64,000 nt of DNA from Streptomyces sp. Tu6071 (GCF_000213055.1 NZ_CM001165.1:806001-870000); one strand, 5' to 3'. Shown: positions 47,417 through 56,450, counted from the stretch's first letter. A program made the numbers and translations. The notes: a model not told the origin generated them from the sequence alone.

Positions 47417-49978
47417 ATGCGGTTCACACCGCACCACCGGACATCGACTCAGGTGTCCGGCACCGAGAGAACACACTCCGCATCCCCCACGGGAACCACA
47501 CGGACCGGCGCCACCAGAACATCACCCACACGGGTCCGGGCCCGCCGGCGAGCACGGCTCGCCGGGGCCGCGGTCCTCGCCTCGGCCGCGCTCGCGACCG
47601 GGCTGCTCACCGGGCCGCCCGCCGGCGCCGCGGGCAAGGCCACGCTCGCCCTGCCCTCGCCGCCCGGCGGGGACGAGGTCAAGGTGCTCATCTACACCGG
47701 GAGCACCGCCCCGGAGTCCCCCGCGGTCAACGCGGGGATCGAGGCCATCGAGAAGATCGGCCAGTCCGGGCCCGCCGGTCAGCGCTTCACGATCGAGGCG
47801 ACCGACAAGGCGAAGGTCTTCACCAACGCGACCAAGCTCGGGAAGACCAACGCCGTCGTCTTCCTCACGGGGCCCGGCGACGTCCTCAACGCCGATCAGG
47901 AAGCGGGACTTGAGGCGTACATCAAGGCCGGGGGCGGCTTCGTCGGCCTGAACGACGCGGCGCGTACCGAGCCGTACTCCGACTGGTACACCGGGCTCAT
48001 CGGGGCGCGGCCCGTCGAGGGCAGCGGGGCGAAGGCCCAGCGCGCCACCGTCGAGGTCGGCGACCGGCTCAACCCGGCGACGAAGGACCTGCCGCTGGAG
48101 TGGAAGCACCCCGACAAGTGGCTCAACTGGCAGACGAACCCGAGCGGCAAGGTGCACACCGTCGCCCGGGTCCGCGAGTCCACGTACAGCCCGGGTGCGG
48201 GCGCCAACGGCGCCGACCACCCGGTCTCGTGGTGCCGCGACTACGACGGCGGGCGGTCCTTCTACTCCGCGATGGGCGGTACGGCGGACAGCTTCGCCGA
48301 GACCGACTTCCGCGCCCACCTGCGCGGCGCCCTGCTGTGGACGACGCGTCTCGTACAAGCGGACTGCAAGGCGACGATCGAGTCGAACTACGTCGCCGAG
48401 CGGCTCACGCAGCCGAACAAGGCGGGCGAGAACGACCAGATCGGCGAGCCGCACGGCCTCGTCACCGCCCCCGACGGCCGCGTCTTCTACATCGGGCGCG
48501 GCGGCAAGGACGGGAGCCAGCCGGTCGTGACCGACTGGAACGACCCCGACGTCGGCAAGGGCGAGGGCGAGATCCACATCTACGACCCGAAGACCAAGCA
48601 GGTCACGCTCGCCGGGAAGCTCTCCGTCTTCGGCAACAAGGGCGGGGGCGACGAGCTGGTCAAGGTCGAGGAGGGGCTGCTCGGCATCGCGCTGGACCCG
48701 CGCTTCGAGGACAACGGCTGGGTGTACCTGCACTACACGCCGCACTCCAAGCTCGACCGCGACAAGCAGATGGCGACCCGCCAGGTCTCGCGCTTCACGC
48801 TCGACAAGAAGACCAACAAGCTGGACCTCTCCTCCGAGAAGGTCCTGCTCTCCTGGCCGGTCCAGGTGCACTCCTGCTGCCACGCGGGCGGCGGCCTGGC
48901 CTGGGACTCGCACGACAACCTGTACATCGCCGTAGGTGACAACAACTCCTCGCAGTTCAGCGATGGTTACTCCGGCAACAACCCGCAGCCCAACTACAAG
49001 GGCGTCTCCTTCGCGGATGCGCGCCGCACGGCGGGCAACACCAACAACCTCAACGGGAAGATCCTGCGCATCCACCCGGAGCAGGACGGCACCTACACCA
49101 TCCCCGAGGGGAACCTCTTCACCGGCAAGGAGACCGCCGAGGGCGGCGGCAAGACGCGCGGCGAGATCTACGTGATGGGCGTGCGCAACCCGGCGCGCAT
49201 CTCGATCGACAAGAAGACCGACACCCTCTACGCGGGCTGGGTCGGCCCCGACGCGGGCGCCCCGAGCGAGACCTGGGGCCCGGCCAAGTACGACACCTTC
49301 GCCGTCATCACGAAGGCGAGCAACCGCGGCTGGCCGTACTGCATGGGCAACAAGCAGCCGTACCGCGACCGCAACCTGCCCGACCCGAGCAAGCCGCTCG
49401 GCTGGTACGACTGCGACCACCCGAAGAACGAGTCCCCGAACAACGACGGGCTCGTCAACCTCCCGCCCGTCACGGGCAACAACATCTGGTACTCGCCCCA
49501 GGGCGGCGGCCCGGACTACCCGCGCAACGCGGCCGGGGTGCCCTCGTACAAGCAGAGCGAGGCCACGTACAAGCTGCCGTGGCTCAAGGGCGGCGGCCAG
49601 GCCACGATGGACGGCCCGGTCTACCGGTACGACGAGAACAGCGCCAGCTCCGTCAAGTGGCCCGAGTACTGGGACGGCAAGTGGTTCGTCGGCGACTTCT
49701 ACGACGACACGCAGCCCCGGCACGCGGTGCTCATGGACCCGAAGACACAGGGCGACGGGGGACTGCCCGTCCACGCCGAGTCGCTGCGGAAGATCGTCCC
49801 GGTCGGTGAGAACGGCATCCGCAACCTGATGGACTGGAAGTTCGCGCCCGACGGCTCGCTCTACGTCCTCGACTACGGACGCGGCTTCTTCACCTCGGAC
49901 AGCCACTCCGCGCTGTGGCGCGTGACCTACAAGGGCGGGGGCCCCACCCCCGCCGCCGACCAGCTCGTGAGGAGGTAA
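47417..49978 (+). CDS. Secreted ThuA-domain / PQQ-dependent glucose-sorbosone dehydrogenase fusion
   Basis: An 853-residue secreted protein. A long basic N-terminus leads to a signal helix at about 49-71. A ThuA-like domain spans about 87-312, followed by a six-bladed PQQ-dependent sugar dehydrogenase domain from about 340, with [37 protein letters not shown] and [10 protein letters not shown]. In the ThuA part the usual GLH reads GLN and the later GH reads GG, so metal binding is doubtful. GGTGGAGG precedes the ATG. The next gene starts 3 bases after the stop. It probably oxidises a sugar or glycoside outside the cell and passes electrons to the neighbouring copper proteins. Confidence 0.9.
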   Translation: MRFTPHHRTSTQVSGTERTHSASPTGTTRTGATRTSPTRVRARRRARLAGAAVLASAALATGLLTGPPAGAAGKATLALPSPPGGDEVKVLIYTGSTAPESPAVNAGIEAIEKIGQSGPAGQRFTIEATDKAKVFTNATKLGKTNAVVFLTGPGDVLNADQEAGLEAYIKAGGGFVGLNDAARTEPYSDWYTGLIGARPVEGSGAKAQRATVEVGDRLNPATKDLPLEWKHPDKWLNWQTNPSGKVHTVARVRESTYSPGAGANGADHPVSWCRDYDGGRSFYSAMGGTADSFAETDFRAHLRGALLWTTRLVQADCKATIESNYVAERLTQPNKAGENDQIGEPHGLVTAPDGRVFYIGRGGKDGSQPVVTDWNDPDVGKGEGEIHIYDPKTKQVTLAGKLSVFGNKGGGDELVKVEEGLLGIALDPRFEDNGWVYLHYTPHSKLDRDKQMATRQVSRFTLDKKTNKLDLSSEKVLLSWPVQVHSCCHAGGGLAWDSHDNLYIAVGDNNSSQFSDGYSGNNPQPNYKGVSFADARRTAGNTNNLNGKILRIHPEQDGTYTIPEGNLFTGKETAEGGGKTRGEIYVMGVRNPARISIDKKTDTLYAGWVGPDAGAPSETWGPAKYDTFAVITKASNRGWPYCMGNKQPYRDRNLPDPSKPLGWYDCDHPKNESPNNDGLVNLPPVTGNNIWYSPQGGGPDYPRNAAGVPSYKQSEATYKLPWLKGGGQATMDGPVYRYDENSASSVKWPEYWDGKWFVGDFYDDTQPRHAVLMDPKTQGDGGLPVHAESLRKIVPVGENGIRNLMDWKFAPDGSLYVLDYGRGFFTSDSHSALWRVTYKGGGPTPAADQLVRR

Positions 49979-49981
49979 GCG

Positions 49982-52252
49982 GTGCGACCACGACGGCGTA
50001 CGAGAGCGCGGCACCGGGCCCCCCGGCTGCTGCTGACCCTGCTCGCCGCGTTCGGGCTCGTCCTCGGACTGAGCGCGACCAGCGCGACGAGCGACACGGG
50101 GGCCAGGACCACGGCCGCCCAGAAGACCGCCGCCCCGGAGAAGGACGCCGCGCCCAAGGCGGCGCAGGTGCTCAACTGGAGCGCGGGCGACGACATCACG
50201 CACTACGTCTCCGCGCCCGAGAAGGCGGTCGCCGGGCCCGCCACGATCGTCTTCGAGAACAGCGCGGCCACCGGCAACACCACCGGGATGCCGCACACGC
50301 TGACCTTCGACGTCTCCAGCCCCGACTACAACAACGACGTCAACGTCAACATCCTCGCCAACCCCTCGGACGCCGAGGGCGGCAAGCACAGCGTCGACGT
50401 CGTGCTCACCCCGGGCACGTACCGCTACCACTGCACGATCCCGGGGCACCTCTCGATGGAGGGCACCCTCGTGGTGACCGACGGCGGGGGCGGCGAGGAC
50501 ACCACCGCGCCCACCACCTCGGCGAAGGTGAGCGGCGACCAGAACGCCGACGGGGCCTACGTCGGCTCCGCGTCCGTCGCGATCGAGGCGAGCGACGAGG
50601 GCGCGGGCGTCGACACCGTCGAGTACGCGATCGGCGCGGACGGCGCCTGGCAGCCGTACACGGCGCCCGTCGTCGTCGACCAGGTCGGCGAGCACGTCGT
50701 GCGCTACCGCGCGACCGACAAGGCGGGCAACGCGGCCGAGGAGAAGTCCGTCTCCTTCACCGTCGCGGGCCCCCCGACCGACGACCAGGACGCGCCCGAG
50801 ACCTCGGCGACCGTCGCGGGCGACAAGGACGAGAACGGTGCCTACCTCGGGATGGCGACCGTCACCGTCACCGCCTCCGACACCGGTTCCGGCGTCAACA
50901 AGATCGAGTACGCGCTCGGCGCCGACGGGGCGTGGCAGGAGTACACCGGGCCCGTCATGGTCCACGAGCCGGGCGAGCACGTGGTGCGGTACCGGGCCAC
51001 CGACAAGGCGGGCAACGCGGCGGCCGAGAAGACCGTCTCGTTCACCGTCGTCGAGCCGCCCGCGCAGGACACCACGGCGCCCGTGGTGGGCGCGGAGGTG
51101 ACCGGTTCGAAGAACTCGGACGGCGCCTACCTCGCCTCGGCGAAGCTCACCCTGAACGCGACCGACGAGGAGTCGGGCGTCGACAAGGTCGAGTACTCGC
51201 TCGACGCGGGCCCCTACCTCGCCTACAGCAAGCCGGTCGTGGTCGACCGCGTCGGCCGGCACACCGTCGACTACCGCGCGAGCGACAAGGCGGGCAACAC
51301 CTCCGAGGCGCGGCAGGTGGCCTTCACCGTCGCGGCCGGGGGCGGCGTCCCCGCGCCGGGCTGCGCCGAGTTCGACGAGCGGAAGACCGTCTTCGTCGGC
51401 ACGGTCGACTCCGGGGTGCCCAACCGCATCACGGAGAACCGCTGCCGGATCAACGAGCGCATCGAGGACGAGAAGGACTGGTCGTCGAACGCCCTGTTCC
51501 TCAAGCACGTCACCAAGGTGCTCGACGAGCTGCGCGCCGAGAACGTCATCGACGCGCGCGAGCGCAAGGCCATCAACCAGGCCGCCAAGGCGTCCGGGAT
51601 CGGCAAGCCGGGGCAGACGACCGGCTACAAGGACCTCATGGACGGCTCGCAGGCCCAGTTCGACAAGTGGGAGCAGGTGGGCGGCGGCAAGTTCAAGCTG
51701 AACGACGACGGCTCGATCACCAGCTCCACCGACGTCGACGGCATGGGCATGCTGTGGTTCCCGGAGCGGAAGTTCGACGACTTCTCGCTCAAGCTCCGCT
51801 TCCGTGACGACGGGCCGGGCACCGCCAACGCCAACGGCGGGGTCTTCGTCCGCTTCCCGAACGTCCACGACCACCCGGAGGAGTCGCGGCCCGAGTGGGT
51901 CGCGATCAACTACGGGCACGAGATCCAGATCTTCGACTCCCCCTCCGGGGACATGTACAAGACCGGGTCCGTGTACGGCTTCGACCGGGTCGGTCTCGCG
52001 GGCGCCGGGGTCACCGAGAAGGGGACCTGGAACGACTACGAGATCCGGGCCGTCGACCAGCACTTCCAGATCTTCCGCAACGGGGTGCTGATCAACGAGT
52101 TCGACAACACGGGCGGTCAGCTCTTCGAGCCGCCCCGGTCCGGTGACCCGGGCACCGACGGGCGGCGCTACGCCTCCGGCTACGTCGGTCTCCAGGTGCA
52201 CAGCACGTCCGACGTCATCTCCTACCGGGACATCCGGATTCAGGAGCTGTAG
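49982..52252 (+). CDS. Secreted cupredoxin / OmpL47-repeat / 3-keto-disaccharide hydrolase (DUF1080) fusion
   Basis: A 756-residue exported protein. The signal peptide is about residues 1-33. A cupredoxin domain (65-166) has all type 1 copper ligands: H105 in GMPHTLTF, then C151, H156 and M159 in YHCTIPGHLSME. Three OmpL47 repeats of about 90 residues follow (172-262, 268-356, 362-450), each ending VxYRAxDKAGN. A helical linker with Cys pairs leads to a DUF1080 concanavalin-like domain (545-756). The GTG at 49982 follows GAGGAGG, which overlaps the end of the previous gene, so the two are translationally coupled. The fusion joins an electron carrier with a glycoside hydrolase-like domain. Confidence 0.9.
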   Translation: MRPRRRTRARHRAPRLLLTLLAAFGLVLGLSATSATSDTGARTTAAQKTAAPEKDAAPKAAQVLNWSAGDDITHYVSAPEKAVAGPATIVFENSAATGNTTGMPHTLTFDVSSPDYNNDVNVNILANPSDAEGGKHSVDVVLTPGTYRYHCTIPGHLSMEGTLVVTDGGGGEDTTAPTTSAKVSGDQNADGAYVGSASVAIEASDEGAGVDTVEYAIGADGAWQPYTAPVVVDQVGEHVVRYRATDKAGNAAEEKSVSFTVAGPPTDDQDAPETSATVAGDKDENGAYLGMATVTVTASDTGSGVNKIEYALGADGAWQEYTGPVMVHEPGEHVVRYRATDKAGNAAAEKTVSFTVVEPPAQDTTAPVVGAEVTGSKNSDGAYLASAKLTLNATDEESGVDKVEYSLDAGPYLAYSKPVVVDRVGRHTVDYRASDKAGNTSEARQVAFTVAAGGGVPAPGCAEFDERKTVFVGTVDSGVPNRITENRCRINERIEDEKDWSSNALFLKHVTKVLDELRAENVIDARERKAINQAAKASGIGKPGQTTGYKDLMDGSQAQFDKWEQVGGGKFKLNDDGSITSSTDVDGMGMLWFPERKFDDFSLKLRFRDDGPGTANANGGVFVRFPNVHDHPEESRPEWVAINYGHEIQIFDSPSGDMYKTGSVYGFDRVGLAGAGVTEKGTWNDYEIRAVDQHFQIFRNGVLINEFDNTGGQLFEPPRSGDPGTDGRRYASGYVGLQVHSTSDVISYRDIRIQEL

Positions 52253-52276
52253 TCCGGCGCGGACGCGCGGCACGGT

Positions 52277-53425
52277 TCAGCCGGGAGCGGCGGCGGTGGC
52301 ACCCCCACCGTCGCCGCTCCCTTGTCCGCGCGCGGCGTGCGCCGCCGCCTTCGGGGTGCGCCCACCCGGGTGCCGGTGGCGCCAGATCCAGAAGACCGCG
52401 CAGGAGACGAGGGCCCAGGCGGCGAGCACGAGGTAGGGGAAGAGGTGCTGGTGGCCTCGGAAGTACACGGCAGTGTGCTGCGCGTTGACCGAGGCGCCCG
52501 GTGGCAGCCACTGCCCGATGTGCCCGAGGACCGAGGGCAGCAGCGGCCAGGAGACCGCGCCGCCCGAGGACGGATTGCCGAGCAGCACCATGACGCCCCA
52601 GGTCGGGAGCATCGCCCAGCGCCCGACGAGGGTGTTGAACATCGTGAAGACCATGCCGCACGTGAACATCGTGAAGGCGAGGATGAGCCAGGACTGCGTG
52701 AAGGGCAGGCGCAGCGCGCCGAGCCACCAGTCCACGACGGCCGCGATCGTGAACCCGCCGAGCAGCGCGTACACGGCCGTGCACGCGATCCGTTCCAGCG
52801 GGTCCAGACCCCGCGCGTGCACACTGAGCTGGATGGCGCCGACGAAGCCGACGATGACGGCGGCGAGCGAGATGTAGAAGAGCGCGAGGCCGCGGGGGTC
52901 CCCCGACTGGAGCGGATTGACGTCCCGGACGGTTACGGGCGTCCCCGTCGCCCTGCCGACCTTCGGCGCGGCCTCGGCGAGGAGCTGGGCGACCGAGGCA
53001 CCCGAGGCGCCCGAGAGGTCGAGCCGCGCGCGCTCGCCGTCGCGGCTGAGCACGGCGAACACCTTCTGCTCCTCGATCGCGTCGCGCGCGGCCCCGTCGT
53101 CGCGGTACGCGTGCAGGCTCAGCCCCGCGTCGAGCGCGCGCTCCATGCCGTCCACGAACCGCAGGCCCTGCGGCCAGCGGTGCTCGCCGACGACGGCGAT
53201 CGGCACGTGGCGGGGCGTCGGCTTCGCCATCTGGTACGTGTACGAGCCGGCGAAGAGCCCGGCGGCGGCGGCCAGGATGAGGCACAGCACAGCGGCGGGC
53301 CAGTACGCGGAGGTGCGGAAGTCGGCCCACCGCTCGCGGGCGGAGGGGCGGTGGGCGTGGTCGGGGTGGGCGCCGGAGTGGCGCCCGGTGTCCTCGTCGG
53401 GGCCGGGGCTGCCGGGGTCGGCCAT
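52277..53425 (-). CDS. DUF3533 membrane protein (YhgE/Pip, ABC-2-like)
   Basis: A 382-residue protein. A cytoplasmic N-terminus leads to one membrane helix (WPAAVLCLILAAAAGLFAGS), a large extracytoplasmic domain (about 65-175), then five more helices including LFYISLAAVIVGFVGAI and AVVDWWLGALRLPF. This arrangement matches DUF3533/YhgE-type proteins related to ABC-2 permeases. Function is unknown; drug or polymer export has been suggested for relatives. It starts 3 bases after the LigD-polymerase stop, so they share a transcript. AAGGAG precedes the ATG. Confidence 0.85.
   Translation of the reverse strand: MADPGSPGPDEDTGRHSGAHPDHAHRPSARERWADFRTSAYWPAAVLCLILAAAAGLFAGSYTYQMAKPTPRHVPIAVVGEHRWPQGLRFVDGMERALDAGLSLHAYRDDGAARDAIEEQKVFAVLSRDGERARLDLSGASGASVAQLLAEAAPKVGRATGTPVTVRDVNPLQSGDPRGLALFYISLAAVIVGFVGAIQLSVHARGLDPLERIACTAVYALLGGFTIAAVVDWWLGALRLPFTQSWLILAFTMFTCGMVFTMFNTLVGRWAMLPTWGVMVLLGNPSSGGAVSWPLLPSVLGHIGQWLPPGASVNAQHTAVYFRGHQHLFPYLVLAAWALVSCAVFWIWRHRHPGGRTPKAAAHAARGQGSGDGGGATAAAPG
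52283..52322. terminator. Hairpin terminator within the end of the DUF3533 gene
   Basis: A 17-bp stem with one mismatch (GGGAGCGGCGGCGGTGG-type arm at 52283-52299, complement at about 52305-52321). It begins 31 bases after the OmpL47-fusion stop, and its DNA also encodes the last Gly/Ala codons of the convergent gene. It may act in both directions. Confidence 0.7.
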
Positions 53426-53428
53426 GAC

Positions 53429-54442
53429 TCAGTCCGTCTCCTTCTTGGCGCGGCTCGGCTGCACCCGCGAGGGCTCGCCCGGCATCTTCGGGTAGTCCGG
53501 CGGGTACGGAAGCTCGCCGAGCCCCTCGCTCTCGTCGCGCGCCGCGAGGTCGAGGAGCGGTTCGAGCGAGTAGCGGCGCTCGTCCATGTCCGCGTGCACG
53601 TCGCCGCGCTCGCGGTAGCGGGTCACCATCGTGCGCAGGTCGAAGTCACGCGGATCGGCGTCGGGGACCTCGTCCCACGTGAGCGGGGCGGAGACGGGGG
53701 CGTGCGGGCGGGCGCGGAGCGAGTAGGCGGCGGCGATGGTGCGGTCCCTGGCGTTCTGGTTGTAGTCGAGGAAGATGCGCTCGCCGCGCTCCTCCTTCCA
53801 CCAGTGCGTCGTCACCTTGCCCGGCATCCGGCGTTCCAGCTCGCGCCCCACCGCGATCGCGGCGCGGCGCACCCCGGCGAAGTCCCAGCGCGGCTCGATG
53901 GGCACGAAGACGTGCAGTCCGCGTCCGCCCGAGGTCTTCGGGAAGCCGCGCAGCCCCAGCTCGTCGAGGAGGCCCCGCAGCTCGACGGCGACCGCGACGG
54001 CCTCGGCGAAGGCGGTGCCGGGCTGCGGGTCGAGGTCGAGGCGCAGTTCGTCCGGGTGTTCCGTGTCCTCCGCCCGTACGGCCCAGGGGTGGAAGACGAG
54101 GCCGCCGAGGTTCGCCGCCCACAGGATCGCCGCGGGCTCCTCGGGGCACAGCTCGTCGGCGTACCGACCGCTCGGGAAGGAGATCCGGGCGGTGCGCAGC
54201 CAGGAGGGGTGGTTCTTCGGGGCGCGCTTCTGGAAGAAGGACCCGCCCTCGACGCCTTCCGGGTAGCGCTCCAGGGTCGTGGGGCGGGCGCGCAGGGCGC
54301 GCGTCATGCCCTCGCCGACCGTGAGGTAGTACTCCGCGACGTCCCGCTTCGTGTAGCCGGGACGCGGATAGTAGATCTTGTCCGGGTGGCTGATCCGCAC
54401 GGTGCGCCCGCCCGCCGTCAGCTCCTCCGCTTCGTCCGCCAT
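53429..54442 (-). CDS. LigD-type DNA polymerase/primase domain protein (NHEJ)
   Basis: A 337-residue archaeo-eukaryotic-primase-like polymerase, equivalent to the LigD POL domain as a separate gene, which fills gaps during non-homologous end joining. The catalytic acids are in ELRLDLDPQPG near residue 122, and KTSGGRGLHVFVP near 155 is the nucleotide-binding motif. EGGSFFQKRAPKNHPSW is typical of the family. TACCGT ends 6 bases before the ATG, so the mRNA is likely leaderless. It is divergent from the interrupted ATP-dependent ligase gene, its expected functional partner. Confidence 0.93.
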   Translation of the reverse strand: MADEAEELTAGGRTVRISHPDKIYYPRPGYTKRDVAEYYLTVGEGMTRALRARPTTLERYPEGVEGGSFFQKRAPKNHPSWLRTARISFPSGRYADELCPEEPAAILWAANLGGLVFHPWAVRAEDTEHPDELRLDLDPQPGTAFAEAVAVAVELRGLLDELGLRGFPKTSGGRGLHVFVPIEPRWDFAGVRRAAIAVGRELERRMPGKVTTHWWKEERGERIFLDYNQNARDRTIAAAYSLRARPHAPVSAPLTWDEVPDADPRDFDLRTMVTRYRERGDVHADMDERRYSLEPLLDLAARDESEGLGELPYPPDYPKMPGEPSRVQPSRAKKETD

Positions 54443-54536
54443 GGCGCCACGGTAGGCGGGGGCGCGTACCTCCGCATATCGGTGTCCACAGTTACTCATG
54501 GTGCGAATGACGGTCATACCGGCACACAATCGGCTC

Positions 54537-54626
54537 ATGCGTCTGCCTGTCATGCCCCCGGTGCGCCCGATGCTCGCGAAGGCCGTGCCCGAGATCCCGC
54601 CCGGGATGCACTACGAGGCGAAGTGA
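54537..54626 (+). pseudogene. ATP-dependent DNA ligase, 5' fragment cut by an integrated element
   Basis: Only the first 29 residues remain: MRLPVMPPVRPMLAKAVP through GMHYEAK, then TGA. In intact Streptomyces ligases of this family YEAK is followed by WDGFR, where the lysine is the AMP-accepting residue. Here the sequence changes to unrelated DNA straight after AAGTG. The gene would start leaderless, with CACAAT ending 6 bases before the ATG. The catalytic lysine is the last codon kept, so the fragment cannot work. The rest of the gene should lie beyond the right edge. Confidence 0.8.
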
Positions 54627-54841
54627 CAAAGAGGGCTTCTGACCTGCAAGAACTGCACCCTTAAGAGTCCCCCAGGGCACACCCGGGGCACTCGGCCACT
54701 CGGGGCACGCCTCCGCCCCTCGGTCCACCCGGGCCGGGGGGCTTTCCTCGCGCGCAAGCTTGCGCGGGCTCAAGACGCAGGCCGCCGACCTGGGGGTATG
54801 GCCGCACTTGCGAGGACTCAACCTTTCACCCCAACAAGCCC
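54627..54841. other. Left end of the element, non-coding
   Basis: A 215-base stretch with no gene between the ligase break and the first promoter. It should contain the rest of the left attachment site. A short CGCGCAAGCTTGCGCG dyad lies near 54750. Nothing else was recognised. Confidence 0.5.
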
Positions 54842-54870
54842 TTGGATTACGGGAGTTGGCGCCGTACAGT
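54842..54870 (+). promoter_or_regulatory. Promoter of the first element gene
   Basis: -35 TTGGAT (54842-54847), a 17-bp spacer and -10 TACAGT (54865-54870) lie about 43 bases upstream of the small gene at 54913. Confidence 0.6.
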
Positions 54871-54912
54871 GGATACCGAAGCGGACATAACGACATGAAA
54901 GGGATGACCCTC

Positions 54913-55107
54913 ATGACGACCATCGACCTGAACCTGACCCTCCCCGTTGCCGTCGCGGACGCCGAAGACCTGGTGAACCTGGCCGCCGTTCTCTTCGCCT
55001 TCGACATGGAGGCGCCGTCGAACAGCAAGCACCGGGAGTGGATCACCGCCAACCTTGATCTTGTCCTCGCCGTCCAGTACGCGCGTGGCGGGGAAGGGGG
55101 CGGCTAG
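54913..55107 (+). CDS. Small hypothetical protein of the element
   Basis: A 64-residue acidic protein starting MTTIDLNLTLPVAVADAEDL and ending in a Gly-rich tail. No family recognised. Three in-frame ATGs are possible (54895, 54904, 54913); the last is preferred because AAAGGG is then suitably placed. A good promoter lies upstream. Amphipathic helix periodicity in the second half suggests a small helical protein. Confidence 0.55.
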   Translation: MTTIDLNLTLPVAVADAEDLVNLAAVLFAFDMEAPSNSKHREWITANLDLVLAVQYARGGEGGG

Positions 55108-55108
55108 G

Positions 55109-55324
55109 TCAGCGGGTCCGGCCCGCCCTGACGGCCTCGGCGATCCGCTGGGCGACCTCGGCGCGAACGAGTCCCAGGTACACGTACGGGTTCCCGCTGT
55201 CGTCGGCGACCAGGGGGCGCAGGCTGGCCCACACCCGCTCCGGTAGGCCGAGGTCGGCGAAGGCCCCCCGAAGAGCCTCCGCCGCCTCGGCGGCAGCCTT
55301 GTGACCGTCGCGCGTCGTCGTCAC
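55109..55324 (-). CDS. Small hypothetical protein of the element
   Basis: A 71-residue helical protein (GTG start; TTTRDGHKAAAEAAEALRGAF, ending RIAEAVRAGRTR). It is preceded by the 55321-55533 gene, whose stop overlaps its GTG (GTGA), so they are co-translated. No recognised family. It is the second gene of a leftward pair that faces the DUF6879 operon across the operator region. Confidence 0.6.
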   Translation of the reverse strand: MTTTRDGHKAAAEAAEALRGAFADLGLPERVWASLRPLVADDSGNPYVYLGLVRAEVAQRIAEAVRAGRTR

Positions 55325-55533
55325 GCGTGGCCTCCGGTGTGGTGCTCGCGGATCATGTGGGCGTACCCCGAGGCCCCCCAGTCGTCGCCCTTCGCCTTGG
55401 CGTCCGTGAGGCTCTGCCACGCGGTCTGGCAGGTCTTACAGCCCGCGACAGGGCGGCAGTCGAGCAGCCAGGCGAAGAAGCCGACCGGCAGGTCTACCGG
55501 CTTCTCCTGGTAGCTGATCCTGTGGTCGTTCAT
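55321..55533 (-). CDS. Small CxxC protein of the element
   Basis: A 70-residue protein with GCKTCQTAW (one CxxC) and a His-rich end (HMIREHHTGGHA), possibly a small zinc-binding protein. GGGAGG precedes the start; ATG at 55533 or GTG at 55536. It is the first gene of the leftward pair, transcribed away from the operator region at 55595-55677. Function unknown; similar small genes accompany Scr1-type regulators in Streptomyces. Confidence 0.65.
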   Translation of the reverse strand: MNDHRISYQEKPVDLPVGFFAWLLDCRPVAGCKTCQTAWQSLTDAKAKGDDWGASGYAHMIREHHTGGHA

Positions 55534-55594
55534 CACGCCTCCCGGGAGTTGTGACGACCGACGCTAGGACGCGGCGAAGGCTCCGGGCCAGCGT

Positions 55595-55677
55595 GTTGCA
55601 CGCTGTTGCACGTACGCGTTGAACAGCCTTGACGCTAGCCCTCGGCGCCGTGAGGCTTCGTTGCAACAGCGTGCAAC
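55595..55677. promoter_or_regulatory. Inverted 16-bp operator pair between divergent element genes
   Basis: GTTGCACGCTGTTGCA at 55595-55610 is repeated exactly in inverted orientation at 55662-55677. Each contains the half-site GTTGCA twice. The pair sits in the 167-base region between the two divergent transcription units, as expected for a repressor controlling both, probably the HTH/DUF5753 protein encoded nearby. Confidence 0.65.
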
Positions 55678-55700
55678 GTGACTCGACTTGAGGAGATGCA

Positions 55701-55934
55701 ATGCGTCTACGGTTCGTCGGGAAAGACCCGGAGTCCGGGGATCACGGCTGCCCGGCCGTGTGGGTGGACGAGGACACGCACCAACTCCTCATCCAGGGAG
55801 TGACGGCCGATGCCGAGACGACCGCCCAGACCGTCCAGGACAGTCCGCTTCCGCCTCATGAGGGTGTGGTGTGGTTGCCCAAGAGCATGATCCCCGTGCT
55901 GAGAAAGGCGCTCGATGACGCAGAGTCTCGCTAA
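55701..55934 (+). CDS. Small protein encoded upstream of DUF6879
   Basis: A 77-residue protein (MRLRFVGKDPESGDHGCPAVWV to VLRKALDDAESR), acidic, with a pattern of beta strands followed by a C-terminal helix. Small proteins of this type commonly precede DUF6879 genes in Streptomyces. AGGAGA precedes the ATG. It overlaps the DUF6879 gene by 20 bp, so the two are translationally coupled. Function unknown. Confidence 0.8.
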   Translation: MRLRFVGKDPESGDHGCPAVWVDEDTHQLLIQGVTADAETTAQTVQDSPLPPHEGVVWLPKSMIPVLRKALDDAESR

Positions 55935-56439
55935 CTTCACCGACCTGATCCGGTCCGCCGAGTGGTCCGCCGTCCATCTGGAGATGCGCGACACGTACGC
56001 CATTCCGAACGAGGACAAGGGCTTTGCGGCGTGGCGGGAAGGTCACCGGCTCGACCCCGACGACCGCGAGTCGTGGTGGCGTCCGTGGCTGGACCTGGTG
56101 CAGGAGGTCACCGCCAAGGGCGTCCACGTGCGCCGGGCCCGCATCGTGAGCGAGCCGCCCAGCGAGTACATCCGCTACGAGCATTCGTTCACCTTCACCA
56201 ACATCGCGGCGGGCGAAGAGATCCGGTGGCTTCCGCGTCAGGCGGCGTCCGGGCTCGACCTCCCCGAATACGACTTCTGGTTGTTCGACAACAACCTCGT
56301 CCAGTTCAACATCTTCGACGGCGAGGGCCGTTGGGTTCACACCGACCAGACTTATGACCAAGCTGCGGTCGGGCTCTGCGCGGGCGCTTTCGAAGCCGTC
56401 TGGGAGCGGGCCATCCCGCACGACAAGTACGTCATCTGA
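55915..56439 (+). CDS. DUF6879 family protein
   Basis: A 174-residue protein with the DUF6879 pattern: SAVHLEMRDTYAI near the start, WRPWLDLVQEVTAKGVHVRRARIVSEPPSEYIRYE in the centre, LPEYDFWLFDNN and AVWERAIPHDKYVI at the end. It belongs to a set of actinobacterial proteins encoded next to Scr1-type HTH regulators, as here (11-base gap), which are treated as toxin-antitoxin-like or regulatory pairs. The molecular activity is unknown. GAAAGG precedes the ATG. Confidence 0.87.
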   Translation: MTQSLANFTDLIRSAEWSAVHLEMRDTYAIPNEDKGFAAWREGHRLDPDDRESWWRPWLDLVQEVTAKGVHVRRARIVSEPPSEYIRYEHSFTFTNIAAGEEIRWLPRQAASGLDLPEYDFWLFDNNLVQFNIFDGEGRWVHTDQTYDQAAVGLCAGAFEAVWERAIPHDKYVI

Positions 56440-56450
56440 GAATCAAGTCC

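Noticed and set aside
47522..52273. A 1583-codon open frame on the minus strand opposite the PQQ and OmpL47 genes
   Set aside because: It is the shadow of two clear coding genes on the other strand. It has low-complexity Val/Arg/Leu composition and no domain.
54600..54680. A tRNA gene as the integration site
   Set aside because: No cloverleaf could be drawn. The sequence to the left is plainly the start of a DNA ligase gene.
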